Assembly (NCBI RefSeq): GCF_025790165.1
Contig: NZ_CP094970.1
Coordinates: 1,178,001-1,242,000 of the forward strand
From: Solicola gregarius
Lineage (GTDB): Bacteria; Actinomycetota; Actinomycetes; Propionibacteriales; Nocardioidaceae
Direction of reading: 5' to 3'
Length of the DNA: 64,000 nt
Made by a program: the position numbers and the translations under genes. Of this stretch, positions 7,478 to 15,532 are shown piece after piece. The notes below the pieces were generated by a model that was given only the letters and a program-made list of their open reading frames with translations, did no database searches and was not told where the DNA came from. How positions within the stretch are numbered: position 1 is the stretch's first letter; each line of letters opens with the position of its first letter.

Positions 7478-9075
7478 CAGGCGTCCGCCTGCTCGACGCG
7501 CGGGAACAGCGACGCGCCCTTCGTCACCGTCGCACCCGGCGGGAGCTGGCCCCATCGGCCCGCGTCGCGTACGTCCTGAGCCTCCAGACCACCGAGGCGC
7601 TCGGCCGCGCCGAGGGAGTCCCACAACGCGCGCGAGGTCTTCGGCATGACCGGGGCGTACAGGACGGCGAGCGCCCGCAGCGACTCGGCCGCCGTGTAGA
7701 GGATCGTGCCGAGCCGCTCGCGGGCGGCGTCGTCCTTGGCGACCTTCCACGGCTCCTGCTCGGTGACGTACAGGTTGACCGCCGAGACGAACCCCTCGAC
7801 GGCGCGCAGCGACTCGTGGATCGCGAGCCGGTCCATCGCCTCGTCGGCGGTCTTCGCCGCATCGCCGAGAGCATCGGCCAGCGCGCGCTCGGCGGGCGAT
7901 GCCTCACCCGGCCCGGGGAGTACGCCGTCGAAGTAGCGTCCGACCATCGACGTGACGCGGGAGGCGAGGTTGCCGAGCCCGTTCGCGAGCTCGGACTCGT
8001 ACACCGCGCTCATGTGCTCCCACGAGAACGACCCGTCGGAGCCGAACGCGATCGTCTTCATGAAGTAGTAGCGGTACGCGTCGGAGCCGAACGTGTCGAT
8101 GATCTCGCTCGGGTGGATGGCCGTCGCCTTCGACTTGCTCATCTTCTGTCCGCCGACCAGCAGCCAGCCGTGCGCGAACACCTGCCGGGGAACCGGCAGC
8201 CCGGCCGCCATCAGCATCGCGGGCCAGATCACCGCGTGGAAGCGGAGGATGTCGCGACCGACGAGCTGGACGTCGGCGGGCCAGGTGCGCTCGAACTGCC
8301 CGTCGTCGTCGCCGTAGCCGATCGCCGTGACGTAGTTGAGCAGGGCGTCGATCCACACGTACAGGACCTGCTTGTCGTCCCAGGGCACCCGGATGCCCCA
8401 GTCGAACGTCGACCGCGAGATCGACAGGTCGGTGAGGTTCTGCTTGACGAACGAGATGACCTCGTTGCGGGCGCTCTCGGGCTGTACGAAGGTCGGGTTG
8501 GCGTCGTACAGCTCGAGGAGCCGGTCGGCGTACTTGGAAAGAGGGAAGAAGTAGTTGGACTCCGACACGATGTCGACCGGGCGCTCGTGGATCGGGCACA
8601 GCTTGACGCCGTCCTCGCCCTCGATCAGCTCGCTGTCGAGCTTGAACTCCTCGCACGCGACGCAGTACGGGCCTTCGTACTCGCCCTGGTAGACCTCGCC
8701 GGCGTCGTACAGCCGCTGCCAGAACTCCTGCACCCGCTCGGTATGGCGGTGGTCGGTAGTGCGGATGAAGTCGTCGTTGCTCGCGTCGATGACGTCGAGG
8801 ACCGGCTTCCACTCGCTCTCGACGAGCCGCGTCGTCCACTCGCGCGGATCGGTGTCGTGCTGCTCCGCCGCCTGCATGACCTTCTGCCCGTGCTCGTCGG
8901 TGCCGGTGAGGAACCAGGCCGCCTCGCCGCGCTGACGGTGCCATCGCGCGATGACGTCGGCGGCGACGGTCGTGTACGCACTGCCGATCGACGGCGCGGC
9001 CGTCACGTAGTAGATCGGCGTGGTGACGTAGAACGCCTTGTCGGCGTACTTCGGCTCGGAAGGGTGCTCGGACAT
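7477..9075 (-). CDS. metG: methionyl-tRNA synthetase
   Basis: Class I aminoacyl-tRNA synthetase charging tRNA-Met in the cytoplasm; 532 residues. The ATP-binding HIGH motif appears as PSIGSAY (28-34) after the typical YVTTPIYYV start, and KMSKS is at 311-315. C138, C141 and C160 with H163 form a possible zinc knuckle in the connective-peptide region. It has the short form, ending after the anticodon-binding helical domain with no C-terminal dimerisation domain. ATG at 9075 is used; an in-frame ATG three codons earlier (9084) is possible. tatD follows with a one-base overlap. The rsmI gene lies upstream in the same direction, separated by a family 1 palindrome. Confidence 0.95.
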   Translation of the reverse strand: MSEHPSEPKYADKAFYVTTPIYYVTAAPSIGSAYTTVAADVIARWHRQRGEAAWFLTGTDEHGQKVMQAAEQHDTDPREWTTRLVESEWKPVLDVIDASNDDFIRTTDHRHTERVQEFWQRLYDAGEVYQGEYEGPYCVACEEFKLDSELIEGEDGVKLCPIHERPVDIVSESNYFFPLSKYADRLLELYDANPTFVQPESARNEVISFVKQNLTDLSISRSTFDWGIRVPWDDKQVLYVWIDALLNYVTAIGYGDDDGQFERTWPADVQLVGRDILRFHAVIWPAMLMAAGLPVPRQVFAHGWLLVGGQKMSKSKATAIHPSEIIDTFGSDAYRYYFMKTIAFGSDGSFSWEHMSAVYESELANGLGNLASRVTSMVGRYFDGVLPGPGEASPAERALADALGDAAKTADEAMDRLAIHESLRAVEGFVSAVNLYVTEQEPWKVAKDDAARERLGTILYTAAESLRALAVLYAPVMPKTSRALWDSLGAAERLGGLEAQDVRDAGRWGQLPPGATVTKGASLFPRVEQADA

Positions 9076-9129
9076 GGTGACCATCCTAGGTGTCCCCCGA
9101 AGCCGGCTCGTACCAGGTTTTGCCGGTCG

Positions 9130-9191
9130 CGCCGAGGTACGGCTTCCGGCCAATCAGCGTCGCCCTATTGGCGGGAATCCGTACTTCGGCG
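9130..9191. repeat. dispersed palindrome, family 1, copy A (rsmI tail)
   Basis: Imperfect inverted repeat with outer arms CGCCGAGGTACGG / CCGTACTTCGGCG. It lies between the metG start and the rsmI coding region and covers the rsmI stop codon (9165-9167). A second copy, with the same right arm apart from one base, is at 16574-16635. The right arm encodes the last residues of RsmI. A terminator role is likely because it directly follows the gene. Confidence 0.75.
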
Positions 9192-10016
9192 ACTACCGGC
9201 GGCCCGGTGCACGGCGTCGAACAGCGCGCGCTTGCGTACGCCGGTCTCGGCCGCGACCTCCGCGATCGCGTCCCGGCGCGACCTGCCCGCCGCCTCGCGG
9301 TCGGCGACCATGGCGGTCAGGTCGTCCATGGCGGGTACCGCCGGTGCGGCCGCACCCGCGACCACGATCGTGACCTCGCCGCGTACGCCCTGCTCCGCCC
9401 ACTCGACCAGATCGGAGAGCGGGCCGCGGCGTACCTCCTCGTACGTCTTGGTCAGCTCGCGACAGACGGCGGCACCGCGGGCGGGCCCGAACGCGTCGGC
9501 CATCGCCCGCAGGGTGGCGCCGGTACGGTGCGGCGACTCGAAGAACACCATGGTGCGGCGCTCACCGGCGAGGTCGGCGAACGTACGCGCGCGCTCGCCC
9601 GGCTTGCGGGGCGCGAACCCCTCGAAGCAGAACCGGTCGACGGGCAGCCCCGACACGGCGAGCGCCGCGAGCACGGCGGAGGGTCCGGGCACGGCGGTCA
9701 CCGGCACGCCTGCCTCGATCGCGGCGGCGACCAGCCGGTATCCGGGGTCAGAAACACTCGGCATGCCCGCGTCGGTCACCACCACGACCGTCTCGCCCGC
9801 CTGCAGGACCTCGATCAGGTCCGACGTACGCGCCGACTCGTTGCCCTCGAAGTACGACACCACCCGTCCGCCGATCTCGACGCCGAGGTCGGATGCGAGG
9901 CGGCGGAGCCGGCGGGTGTCCTCGGCGGCCACGACGTCGGCGGTACGCAGCGCCTCGGCCAAGCGCGGTGAGGCGTCGTCGGGGCGACCGATCGGAGTGG
10001 CGGCGAGGACGAGCAC
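9165..10016 (-). CDS. rsmI: 16S rRNA (cytidine-1402-2'-O)-methyltransferase RsmI
   Basis: SAM-dependent tetrapyrrole-methylase-fold enzyme that 2'-O-methylates C1402 in the ribosomal decoding centre; 283 residues. Typical motifs are [13 protein letters not shown] at the N-terminus, [46 protein letters not shown] and [12 protein letters not shown]. The GTG start at 10016 is chosen because it begins just before the conserved LVLAATPIG segment; upstream codons in the frame look non-coding. The final eight residues, RRSTDSRQ, are encoded by the family 1 palindrome, as is the nearly identical RRGTDSRQ end of the unrelated protein at 16609-17574. Divergent from the mannosyltransferase gene. Confidence 0.93.
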   Translation of the reverse strand: MLVLAATPIGRPDDASPRLAEALRTADVVAAEDTRRLRRLASDLGVEIGGRVVSYFEGNESARTSDLIEVLQAGETVVVVTDAGMPSVSDPGYRLVAAAIEAGVPVTAVPGPSAVLAALAVSGLPVDRFCFEGFAPRKPGERARTFADLAGERRTMVFFESPHRTGATLRAMADAFGPARGAAVCRELTKTYEEVRRGPLSDLVEWAEQGVRGEVTIVVAGAAAPAVPAMDDLTAMVADREAAGRSRRDAIAEVAAETGVRKRALFDAVHRAAGSRRSTDSRQ

Positions 10017-10047
10017 GCGTTCATCCTCGCAGCCGCGCCGGCCATGA

Positions 10048-10115
10048 CCCCGTGGGCATGACGTACGCGCGGCGACACGCGGGCGTGTCGCACCCAAACG
10101 TCACGCTCACGGAGC
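10048..10115. repeat. dispersed palindrome, family 2, copy A
   Basis: Inverted repeat between divergent rsmI and pmt. Inner arms GCGACACGC / GCGTGTCGC (10072-10080, 10083-10091) are perfect around GG; outer parts CCCCGTGGGCATGACGT and its partner are imperfect. It resembles copies at 18524-18593, 56287-56353 and 58817-58883. Unlike those, it sits upstream of both neighbours, so a terminator role is doubtful here. Confidence 0.6.
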
Positions 10116-10173
10116 GGCGAGGAGTGAGCGCGACCATGGAGCACGGGGCGGGTGGGGCGCGGCGGCTAGCATC

Positions 10174-11847
10174 GTGCGGGTGACGGTGGACTCGGAGGCG
10201 GCGCGTACGAACGTGTCCTCACCCGTCACGCGCCTGGGCCGCGACCGGTTCGGCGCGCTCCTTCCGGCGATCTCCCAGCGGCTCACCCCGATCCGCCGGC
10301 GCTCGACCCTCGACCACCCGTGGCTGTGGCCGTCGCTGGTCGCCCTGCTCGCACTCGCCATCCGGGTATGGCGGATCAGCGAACCGAAACACATCACCTT
10401 CGACGAGACGTACTACGCCAAGGACGCGTACTCGCTGCTGAAGTACGGGTACGTACGCGACTTCACCGACAACGCCGATACGCGGATCAACGACGGCCGG
10501 TTCGACGGGATCTTCAAGGACGTCCCGAGCGAGATCGTGCATCCCGACGGCGGCAAGTGGATCATCGCGACGGGCGAGCACCTCTTCGGCATGACGCCGT
10601 TCGGCTGGCGCGTCGCCGCAGCGGTCGTCGGCGCGTTGACGGTGCTCGTGCTCGCCCGCCTGGTCATCCGGCTCACCGGCTCCGTCCCGCTGGGTTGTGT
10701 CGCCGGGCTCCTGCTCTGCTTCGACGGACTGCACTTCGTCATGTCGCGCATCGCCCTGCTCGACGTACTCCTCGCATTCTGGATCGTCTGCGGCGTCGCA
10801 TGTCTCGTCGCCGACCGCGACTGGGGCCGCGCCAGGCTCGCGCGTACGCACGTCACCTCACCGATCGAGGGATTCGGGCCGGTACGCGCCCTGCTCTTCC
10901 GTCCGTGGCGGATCACGGCGGGCGTCTGTCTCGGCATGGCGTGCGGCACCAAGTGGAGCGCGATCTATGTCGTCGCCGCCTTCGGGTTGCTGGCGTACGC
11001 CTGGGACGTCGGTGCCCGGCGCGGGATCGGGGTGCGCGCCGCGTGGATCAAGTCGGCCCTCGTCGACGGCCTACCCGCGTTCGTCTCCATCGTCGGCGTC
11101 GCCGTGGTCGTCTACCTGGCGACCTGGACCGGATGGCTCATCCATCACGACGCGTACGAGGCGCAGTTCGGCCACGGGTTCAACGACAATCCGGCGTGGG
11201 GCTCGTACGTCGACGAGGAACCGTCGGGCTTCGTCGGCGAGGCATCGCAGGCATTCCGTTCGCTGTGGCACTACCACCAGCTCGTGTACAGCTTCCACAC
11301 CGGCGACTACCTGGCCGGCAAGACGCACCCGTACCAGTCGAACCCGCAGGGATGGCTGCTGCTGAACCGACCGGTCAGCATGGCAACACAGACCGACCTG
11401 CCTGCGGGAGCCGGCGGATGCACCGAGAGCGGGTGCGTACGCCAGGTGCTCGGGCTCGGCAACCCCGTCATCTGGTGGGTTGGCGTCGCCGCGTTGATCG
11501 GCGCCGCATGGCAGTGGATCGTCCGTCGCGACTGGCGTTTCGGGATCCCGGTGCTCGGCGTGGCCACGACCTGGCTGCCGTGGTTCCAGTACGACGACCG
11601 ACCGATCTTCTCGTTCTACACCGTCGCGATCCTGCCGTTCACGATCATCGCGATCACGTTGGTGATGGGCGTGGTGTTCGGCGGACCGCGGGCCTCTCCG
11701 GCCCGCCGCCGCTGGGGCGCCGTCGCCATCGGGACGTACGTGGCGCTCGCCGTCGCGGCGTTCGCGTACTTCTATCCGATCCTGGCGTACCAGATCATCA
11801 GCCTCGACCACTGGAACCAGTTGATCTGGTTCAACCGTTGGATTTAG
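10174..11847 (+). CDS. pmt: dolichyl-phosphate-mannose--protein mannosyltransferase (PMT family)
   Basis: Polytopic GT-C glycosyltransferase (557 residues) that moves mannose from a polyprenyl-phosphate donor to Ser/Thr of exported proteins at the outer face of the membrane. The conserved catalytic pair D77-E78 sits in HITFDETYYAKDA after the first span. HPDGGKWII, FDGLHFVMSRIALLD and the long external loop with YQSNPQGWLLLNRPV are standard for actinobacterial Pmt. About ten or eleven hydrophobic segments are visible. The GTG start at 10174 keeps a basic cytoplasmic N-terminus. The neighbouring rsmI, divergently transcribed, is the usual actinobacterial arrangement. A long hairpin directly follows the stop. 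Confidence 0.93.
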   Translation: MRVTVDSEAARTNVSSPVTRLGRDRFGALLPAISQRLTPIRRRSTLDHPWLWPSLVALLALAIRVWRISEPKHITFDETYYAKDAYSLLKYGYVRDFTDNADTRINDGRFDGIFKDVPSEIVHPDGGKWIIATGEHLFGMTPFGWRVAAAVVGALTVLVLARLVIRLTGSVPLGCVAGLLLCFDGLHFVMSRIALLDVLLAFWIVCGVACLVADRDWGRARLARTHVTSPIEGFGPVRALLFRPWRITAGVCLGMACGTKWSAIYVVAAFGLLAYAWDVGARRGIGVRAAWIKSALVDGLPAFVSIVGVAVVVYLATWTGWLIHHDAYEAQFGHGFNDNPAWGSYVDEEPSGFVGEASQAFRSLWHYHQLVYSFHTGDYLAGKTHPYQSNPQGWLLLNRPVSMATQTDLPAGAGGCTESGCVRQVLGLGNPVIWWVGVAALIGAAWQWIVRRDWRFGIPVLGVATTWLPWFQYDDRPIFSFYTVAILPFTIIAITLVMGVVFGGPRASPARRRWGAVAIGTYVALAVAAFAYFYPILAYQIISLDHWNQLIWFNRWI

Positions 11848-11860
11848 GTCGCCGTTCCCG

Positions 11861-11943
11861 CGATGTGGGGTGGGGCCTGGGAAGGTTCCCTCACTGCTGA
11901 CGCTTTACGTTTCGTGAACCTTCCCAGGCCCCACCCCACATCG
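11861..11943. terminator. 28-bp-arm hairpin between convergent genes
   Basis: Bases 11861-11888 pair perfectly with 11916-11943 around a 27-base loop. It follows the pmt stop by 13 bases and faces the oncoming cysteine-hydrolase gene, so it probably terminates pmt and may work both ways. No U-tract is present. Confidence 0.8.
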
Positions 11944-11959
11944 GCCCACGGTCGGACTT

Positions 11960-12178
11960 CTCGTCAGTCATGTGGCGAATCCCTGGCCTAGCACGCATCA
12001 ACTTTCGCAGAATCCAGAAGTGGAAGGGTTCGCACACGGCTGACCGGACTGCGGGCTACTCGTCAGCCAAGTGGGCAGTCCCCGGCCGAGCATGCATCGA
12101 CACGCGCACAATCCAGAAGTGGAAGGGTTCGCACACGGCTGACCGGACTGCTCGTCGGTCACGTGGGCAGGTCGCCGG
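11960..12178. repeat. tandem direct repeats of 99 and 92 bases plus a partial third copy
   Basis: Unit 1 is 11960-12058, unit 2 is 12059-12150, and a partial third copy begins at 12151 and runs into the 3' end of the cysteine-hydrolase gene. A 41-base block is identical at 12011-12051 and 12110-12150. Each unit opens with CTCGTC and carries GTCAG / CTGAC-type complementary ends about 75 bases apart on the minus strand, which could close a large hairpin. Together with the hairpin at 11861-11943 this accounts for the whole 311-base gap; I see no gene in it. Confidence 0.75.
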
Positions 12179-12704
12179 TGGAGACCACCTGTACGAGCGG
12201 GGCGTACGTCTCCATGACGGCGAGGGATGCGTCGCGGAGCTCGGGGGTCGGGCCGGCGACGGCGTCGCGTACGACCGTCACCTGGACGCCCGCGTCGGCG
12301 GCGGCGAGCACCGTGGTGAGGACGCAGCACTCGGTCGAGACCCCGGTGACGACTAACTTGCGGCTCCCCTGCGTTGCCTCGTCGAGCTCATCGCCCCATT
12401 TGTTGAACGTCGTACGTGAGACGACCGGCCGGTCGCGTACGTCGAGCGCATCGACGATCTCGTACGCGGGCGCGTCGGGCGGCTGGAGCGCGAACGGCCA
12501 CTGCCGGTAGTAGTCGACCCACGCGCCCTGGGGGCGCTCGGGTGCGAGGAACCGGGTGAACACGACCCGATCGCCGAACTGCTCCGCCAGCGCGCGGATG
12601 CGCGGCACGATCTCGTCGAAGCCGGGCGTCGTCCATTCGCTGTCGGCGTCGCCGAAGATGTGCTGCATGTCGACGACGACGAGCCACGCCTCGCCGTCGG
12701 TCAC
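12159..12704 (-). CDS. isochorismatase-family cysteine hydrolase
   Basis: Cytoplasmic alpha/beta hydrolase of 181 residues. The catalytic triad of the family is visible: D12 in VVVDMQ, the lysine in TTFNKWGDE, and the cysteine in TGVSTECCVLTT, with the usual non-proline cis-peptide region ahead of it. Members include nicotinamidase, N-carbamoylsarcosine amidase, ureidoacrylate and biuret hydrolases; the sequence alone does not choose. GTG at 12704 overlaps the permease stop (GTGA), so it is made together with an NCS1 importer. This suggests it acts on an imported nitrogen heterocycle or its breakdown product. Its 3' end is part of a tandem repeat. Confidence 0.85.
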   Translation of the reverse strand: MTDGEAWLVVVDMQHIFGDADSEWTTPGFDEIVPRIRALAEQFGDRVVFTRFLAPERPQGAWVDYYRQWPFALQPPDAPAYEIVDALDVRDRPVVSRTTFNKWGDELDEATQGSRKLVVTGVSTECCVLTTVLAAADAGVQVTVVRDAVAGPTPELRDASLAVMETYAPLVQVVSTGDLPT

Positions 12705-14158
12705 CGCTCCTCCTCGCGACGAACGGCCGAGCGGTTGAGCAGCAGCGATCCGACGAAGCCGATCACGAGTGCGAACAGGACGCCGAGGTTCGCGAATGCC
12801 CACGTACCTTCCTTGCCACCGGCGAACTGAAGCGGATCGAGCAGGTAGCCCTGCCAGTCGAGCCAGTCGGCGTACGTGTTGGTCACGAGACCCCAGCCGA
12901 CGACGGTGCCGACGACCACCAGCCCGACCGAGACCCAGTTGACGGCGCGATAGCGACCCGCCGGATCGAACAGCTCCGCCTCCGCGTAGTCGCGGCGGCG
13001 CATCGCGATGTCGGCGATCATCACGCCGCACCATGCTGCGATCGGTACGCCCAGGGTGATCAGGAAGCCTTGGAACGGTCCGAAGAAGTCGTCGGCGACG
13101 AAGACGATCAGGATCGTGCCGACGAACATGATCACGCCGTCGATACCTGCCGCCGCCCAGCGCGGGGCCGGCAGCCCGAGGCTGAGCAGCGCGAGGCCGG
13201 AGGAGTAGATGTCGAGTGCCGCCCCGCCGACCAGGCCGAGCACGGCGACGATGACGAACGGTACGAGGAACCAGGTCGGCAGCAGCGAGGCGAGCGCACC
13301 GATCGGGTCGAGGCCGATCGCGCCGGACAGCTCCGGCGAGGAGCCCGCCAGCAGCAGGCCGAACAGCACCAGGATCGCCGGCGCGAGCGCGGCGCCGAAC
13401 GTCGTCCATCCCACGACGCTCGCACTCGACGCGTTGCGAGGCAGGTAGCGCGAGTAGTCGGCCGCCATGTTCACCCAGCCGAGCCCGAGCCCGGTCATCA
13501 TCAGGGTCAGCCCTCCGATGAACGACTCGGTCGAACCCGACGGCAGGTCGCTCACCGTCGACCAGGAGATGTGGTCGGCGACCAGGACCATGTAGACGAC
13601 GGTGAGCACGGCGCCGATCACCGTGATGTACGCGGAGAGCCGCATGATGGTGTCGAACCCGAGCACGCCGGCGCCGACGATCAGCGCAGTGACGACGACG
13701 AGCGCCGCGACCTTGATGCCGTCGCCGCTCCCCCAGCCGAGCTCGTCGAAGACGGTGGCGGTCGCGAGCGTCGCGAGCGCGGTGAGCACGGTCTCCCAGC
13801 CGACTGTGAGGATCCACGACAGCAAGGACGGCAGTGCGTTGCCGCGTACGCCGAACGTCGCCCGGCTCGCGACCATCGTCGGCACCGAGCCGCGCTTTCC
13901 GGCCAGCGCGACGAACCCGCACAGCAGGAACGAGAACACGATGCCGATCAGGCTCGCCGCAACGGCCTGCCAGAACGAGAGGCCGAAGCCGAGTACGAAC
14001 GAGCCGTAGCTGATGCCGAAGACGGAGACGTTGGCCGAGAACCACGGCCAGAACAGGCTCCTCGGTGTGCCCTTGCGCTCGGACTCGTCGATGAGGTTGA
14101 TGCCGTTCAGCTCGATGCTGCCGACACCCTTGACGGTCGGGCCTTCTTGCGTCGTCAT
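12701..14158 (-). CDS. NCS1-family cytosine/purine permease (CodB-like)
   Basis: Proton- or sodium-coupled importer of nucleobases or related compounds; 485 residues with about twelve membrane spans. NCS1 features include ESERKGTPRSLFWPWFSANVS at the end of the N-terminal tail, the TM1 break FGISYGSFVLGFGLSFWQA, ASRATFGVRGN, and NMAADYSRYLPR in the middle. The C-terminal half carries ADDFFGPFQGFLITLGVPIAAW and the conserved MIADI segment. It overlaps by four bases with the downstream cysteine hydrolase. Which base it takes up (cytosine, uracil, allantoin or hydantoin) is not readable. Divergent from the thioesterase gene. Confidence 0.9.
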   Translation of the reverse strand: MTTQEGPTVKGVGSIELNGINLIDESERKGTPRSLFWPWFSANVSVFGISYGSFVLGFGLSFWQAVAASLIGIVFSFLLCGFVALAGKRGSVPTMVASRATFGVRGNALPSLLSWILTVGWETVLTALATLATATVFDELGWGSGDGIKVAALVVVTALIVGAGVLGFDTIMRLSAYITVIGAVLTVVYMVLVADHISWSTVSDLPSGSTESFIGGLTLMMTGLGLGWVNMAADYSRYLPRNASSASVVGWTTFGAALAPAILVLFGLLLAGSSPELSGAIGLDPIGALASLLPTWFLVPFVIVAVLGLVGGAALDIYSSGLALLSLGLPAPRWAAAGIDGVIMFVGTILIVFVADDFFGPFQGFLITLGVPIAAWCGVMIADIAMRRRDYAEAELFDPAGRYRAVNWVSVGLVVVGTVVGWGLVTNTYADWLDWQGYLLDPLQFAGGKEGTWAFANLGVLFALVIGFVGSLLLNRSAVRREEER

Positions 14159-14231
14159 GGCAATGTTCTACCCGATGGCACCGACACCTGTCGCCTATTC
14201 TTTCCATCGGCATCGCGCACCCGGAGGTCTC

Positions 14232-14669
14232 ATGTCCGCAGCACTCACGTCCGACAACGCCCGGGAGGTGCTGGAGGCACAGCCGTTCAGCCGCCTGCTC
14301 GGTACTCGGCTGGACAAGTTCGGCGACGGCCGGGCCGAGCTGAGTCTCGAGATCCGCGACGACCTGCGTCAGCAGTTCGGGTTCGTACACGGCGGCGTGC
14401 TCGCGTACCTCGTCGACAACGCGGTCACGTTCGCCGCCGGCACGGTGCTCGGTCCGGCCGTGCTGACCAGCGGGTTCACCATCAGCTACCTCGCACCGGG
14501 CAAGGGGCGCGAGCTGCGCGCGTACGCCTCGGTCGTGCACGCGACGCGGCGGCAGGTGGTATGCCGATGCGATGTCATGGCGGTCGACGAGTCCGGCGAG
14601 CAGACCATCTGCGCCACCGGACAGGGCACGGTCGTCGCGCGTGGCGGCGAGGTCCCGGCAGCGGGGTAG
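14232..14669 (+). CDS. PaaI-family hotdog-fold thioesterase
   Basis: Small acyl-CoA thioesterase of 145 residues. The hotdog signature FGFVHGGVLAYLVDNAVTFAA is seen with the HGG turn, followed by the strand TSGFTISYLAPGKGRELRAYA. The start ATG 14232 has GGAGG 4-8 bases upstream; a longer in-frame reading has no such site. Members hydrolyse phenylacetyl-CoA-like or medium-chain acyl-CoA esters; the substrate here is unknown. It stands alone, divergent from the NCS1 permease, and is followed 10 bases later by the nested palindrome cluster. Confidence 0.87.
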   Translation: MSAALTSDNAREVLEAQPFSRLLGTRLDKFGDGRAELSLEIRDDLRQQFGFVHGGVLAYLVDNAVTFAAGTVLGPAVLTSGFTISYLAPGKGRELRAYASVVHATRRQVVCRCDVMAVDESGEQTICATGQGTVVARGGEVPAAG

Positions 14670-14679
14670 GGTGCTCTTG

Positions 14680-14772
14680 GATGTTTACCATGTAAACATG
14701 GTAAACATCCACTTTGCACGGCGAATTCACCATGCAAAGCGAACCTTTACCATGTTTACATGGTAAAGGTTC
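14680..14772. repeat. nested palindrome: three hairpins inside one ~92-bp inverted repeat
   Basis: Three palindromes in a row: 14680-14709 (14-base arms, core TTTACCATGT), 14712-14739 (CTTTGCA...TGCAAAG around an EcoRI site GAATTC at 14723-14728), and 14741-14772 (15-base arms, same TTTACCATGT core). The first and third are near mirror images, so the whole segment is also one imperfect inverted repeat centred on GAATTC. It is AT-rich compared with its surroundings. It lies just after the thioesterase stop; terminator, operator cluster or remnant of a palindromic element are all possible. Confidence 0.8.
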
Positions 14773-14787
14773 TGCGTGCGGCCGCCC

Positions 14788-14824
14788 TTGACCTCAACTA
14801 GCCTTGAGGTTCTACGTTCGCGGT
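14788..14824 (+). promoter_or_regulatory. SoxR/MerR-type promoter with 19-bp spacer
   Basis: TTGACC (14788-14793) and TACGTT (14813-14818) are separated by 19 bases, the long spacing characteristic of MerR-family-activated promoters. The spacer contains the dyad ACCTCAA-CTAGCC-TTGAGGT (14791-14810), which closely resembles the SoxR box CCTCAAG...CTTGAGG. The expected transcription start falls at or next to ATG 14825, so the message is probably leaderless. No MerR/SoxR gene is in this window. Confidence 0.65.
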
Positions 14825-15532
14825 ATGACTAACGAACAACACACCGCCGTCGTGACCGGAGCATCGCAGGGCCTCGGGTACGAGCTCGCCGGCGCACTCG
14901 TCGCGCGTGGCTGGCAGGTCATCGTCGACGCTCGTACGCCCGGCCCGCTCGACGAGGCCACGGGAGCGTGGGGCGGGTCGGCCACCGCCATCGCCGGCGA
15001 CGTCAACGAACCCGCCCACCGGCGCCGGCTCGTCGACGCCGTACGCAACGCCGGCCGCCTCGACCTGCTCGTCAACAACGCGAGCACGATCGGGGCGAGT
15101 CCGATGCCGACGCTTGCCGAGATCGACGTCGCGACACTGCGCACGGTGTACGACACGAACGTGATCGCGCCGCTGTCTCTCACCCGTGCGGTGCTCCCGT
15201 ACCTCGTCGAGGCGCGCGGCATCGTCGTCAACATCAGCTCCGATGCCGCCGTCGAGCCGTACGAGGGGTGGGGCGGGTACGGCCCGTCGAAGGCCGCACT
15301 CGACCACGCGACCGCGATCCTCGCGCAGGAGCAACCGGAGATCCGCGCGTACGCGTTCGACCCGGGCGACATGCGTACGGCACTGCACCAGGCCGCGTTC
15401 CCCGACGACGACATCTCCGACCGTCCCGAGGCGGCGACAGTCGTACCCGCACTGCTGCGGCTGGTCGACGAGCGGCCCGGCTCCGCACGAGTCACCGCCG
15501 CGGATCTCGCCGGGGCGCGAGGAGTCGCATGA
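14825..15532 (+). CDS. short-chain dehydrogenase/reductase (SDR)
   Basis: NAD(P)-dependent oxidoreductase of 235 residues. The Rossmann TGASQGLG motif is at 11-18, followed by NNAS, the catalytic serine in VVNISSDAA, and Y-x3-K in GGYGPSKAAL; EPYEGWGG precedes the tyrosine. The C-terminal part has DPGDMRTALHQAAFPDDDISDRPEA, seen in a recognisable actinobacterial SDR subgroup. ATG 14825 is preferred over an upstream TTG (14804) because the SoxR/MerR-like promoter would start transcription there. It ends with an ATGA overlap into the queA-like gene, a pairing that suggests co-expression rather than a shared pathway. Redox-cycling control of an SDR is known for actinobacterial SoxR; its use here is inferred. 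Confidence 0.88.
   Translation: MTNEQHTAVVTGASQGLGYELAGALVARGWQVIVDARTPGPLDEATGAWGGSATAIAGDVNEPAHRRRLVDAVRNAGRLDLLVNNASTIGASPMPTLAEIDVATLRTVYDTNVIAPLSLTRAVLPYLVEARGIVVNISSDAAVEPYEGWGGYGPSKAALDHATAILAQEQPEIRAYAFDPGDMRTALHQAAFPDDDISDRPEAATVVPALLRLVDERPGSARVTAADLAGARGVA

Noticed and set aside
11960-12178. Possible CRISPR array
   Set aside because: Only two and a half units, with similar rather than unique sequence between the identical blocks, no short symmetric repeat and no cas gene.
12159-14540. 793-residue minus-strand reading across the cysteine hydrolase and permease region
   Set aside because: Only its last 181 residues are real (the hydrolase). The rest is a high-GC shadow of the NCS1 permease, rich in Arg/His/Gln and without motifs.
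13070-14695. 541-residue plus-strand reading opposite the permease
   Set aside because: Composition is typical of an antisense frame (Arg, Glu, Asp-rich, no motifs). It conflicts with both the permease and the thioesterase.
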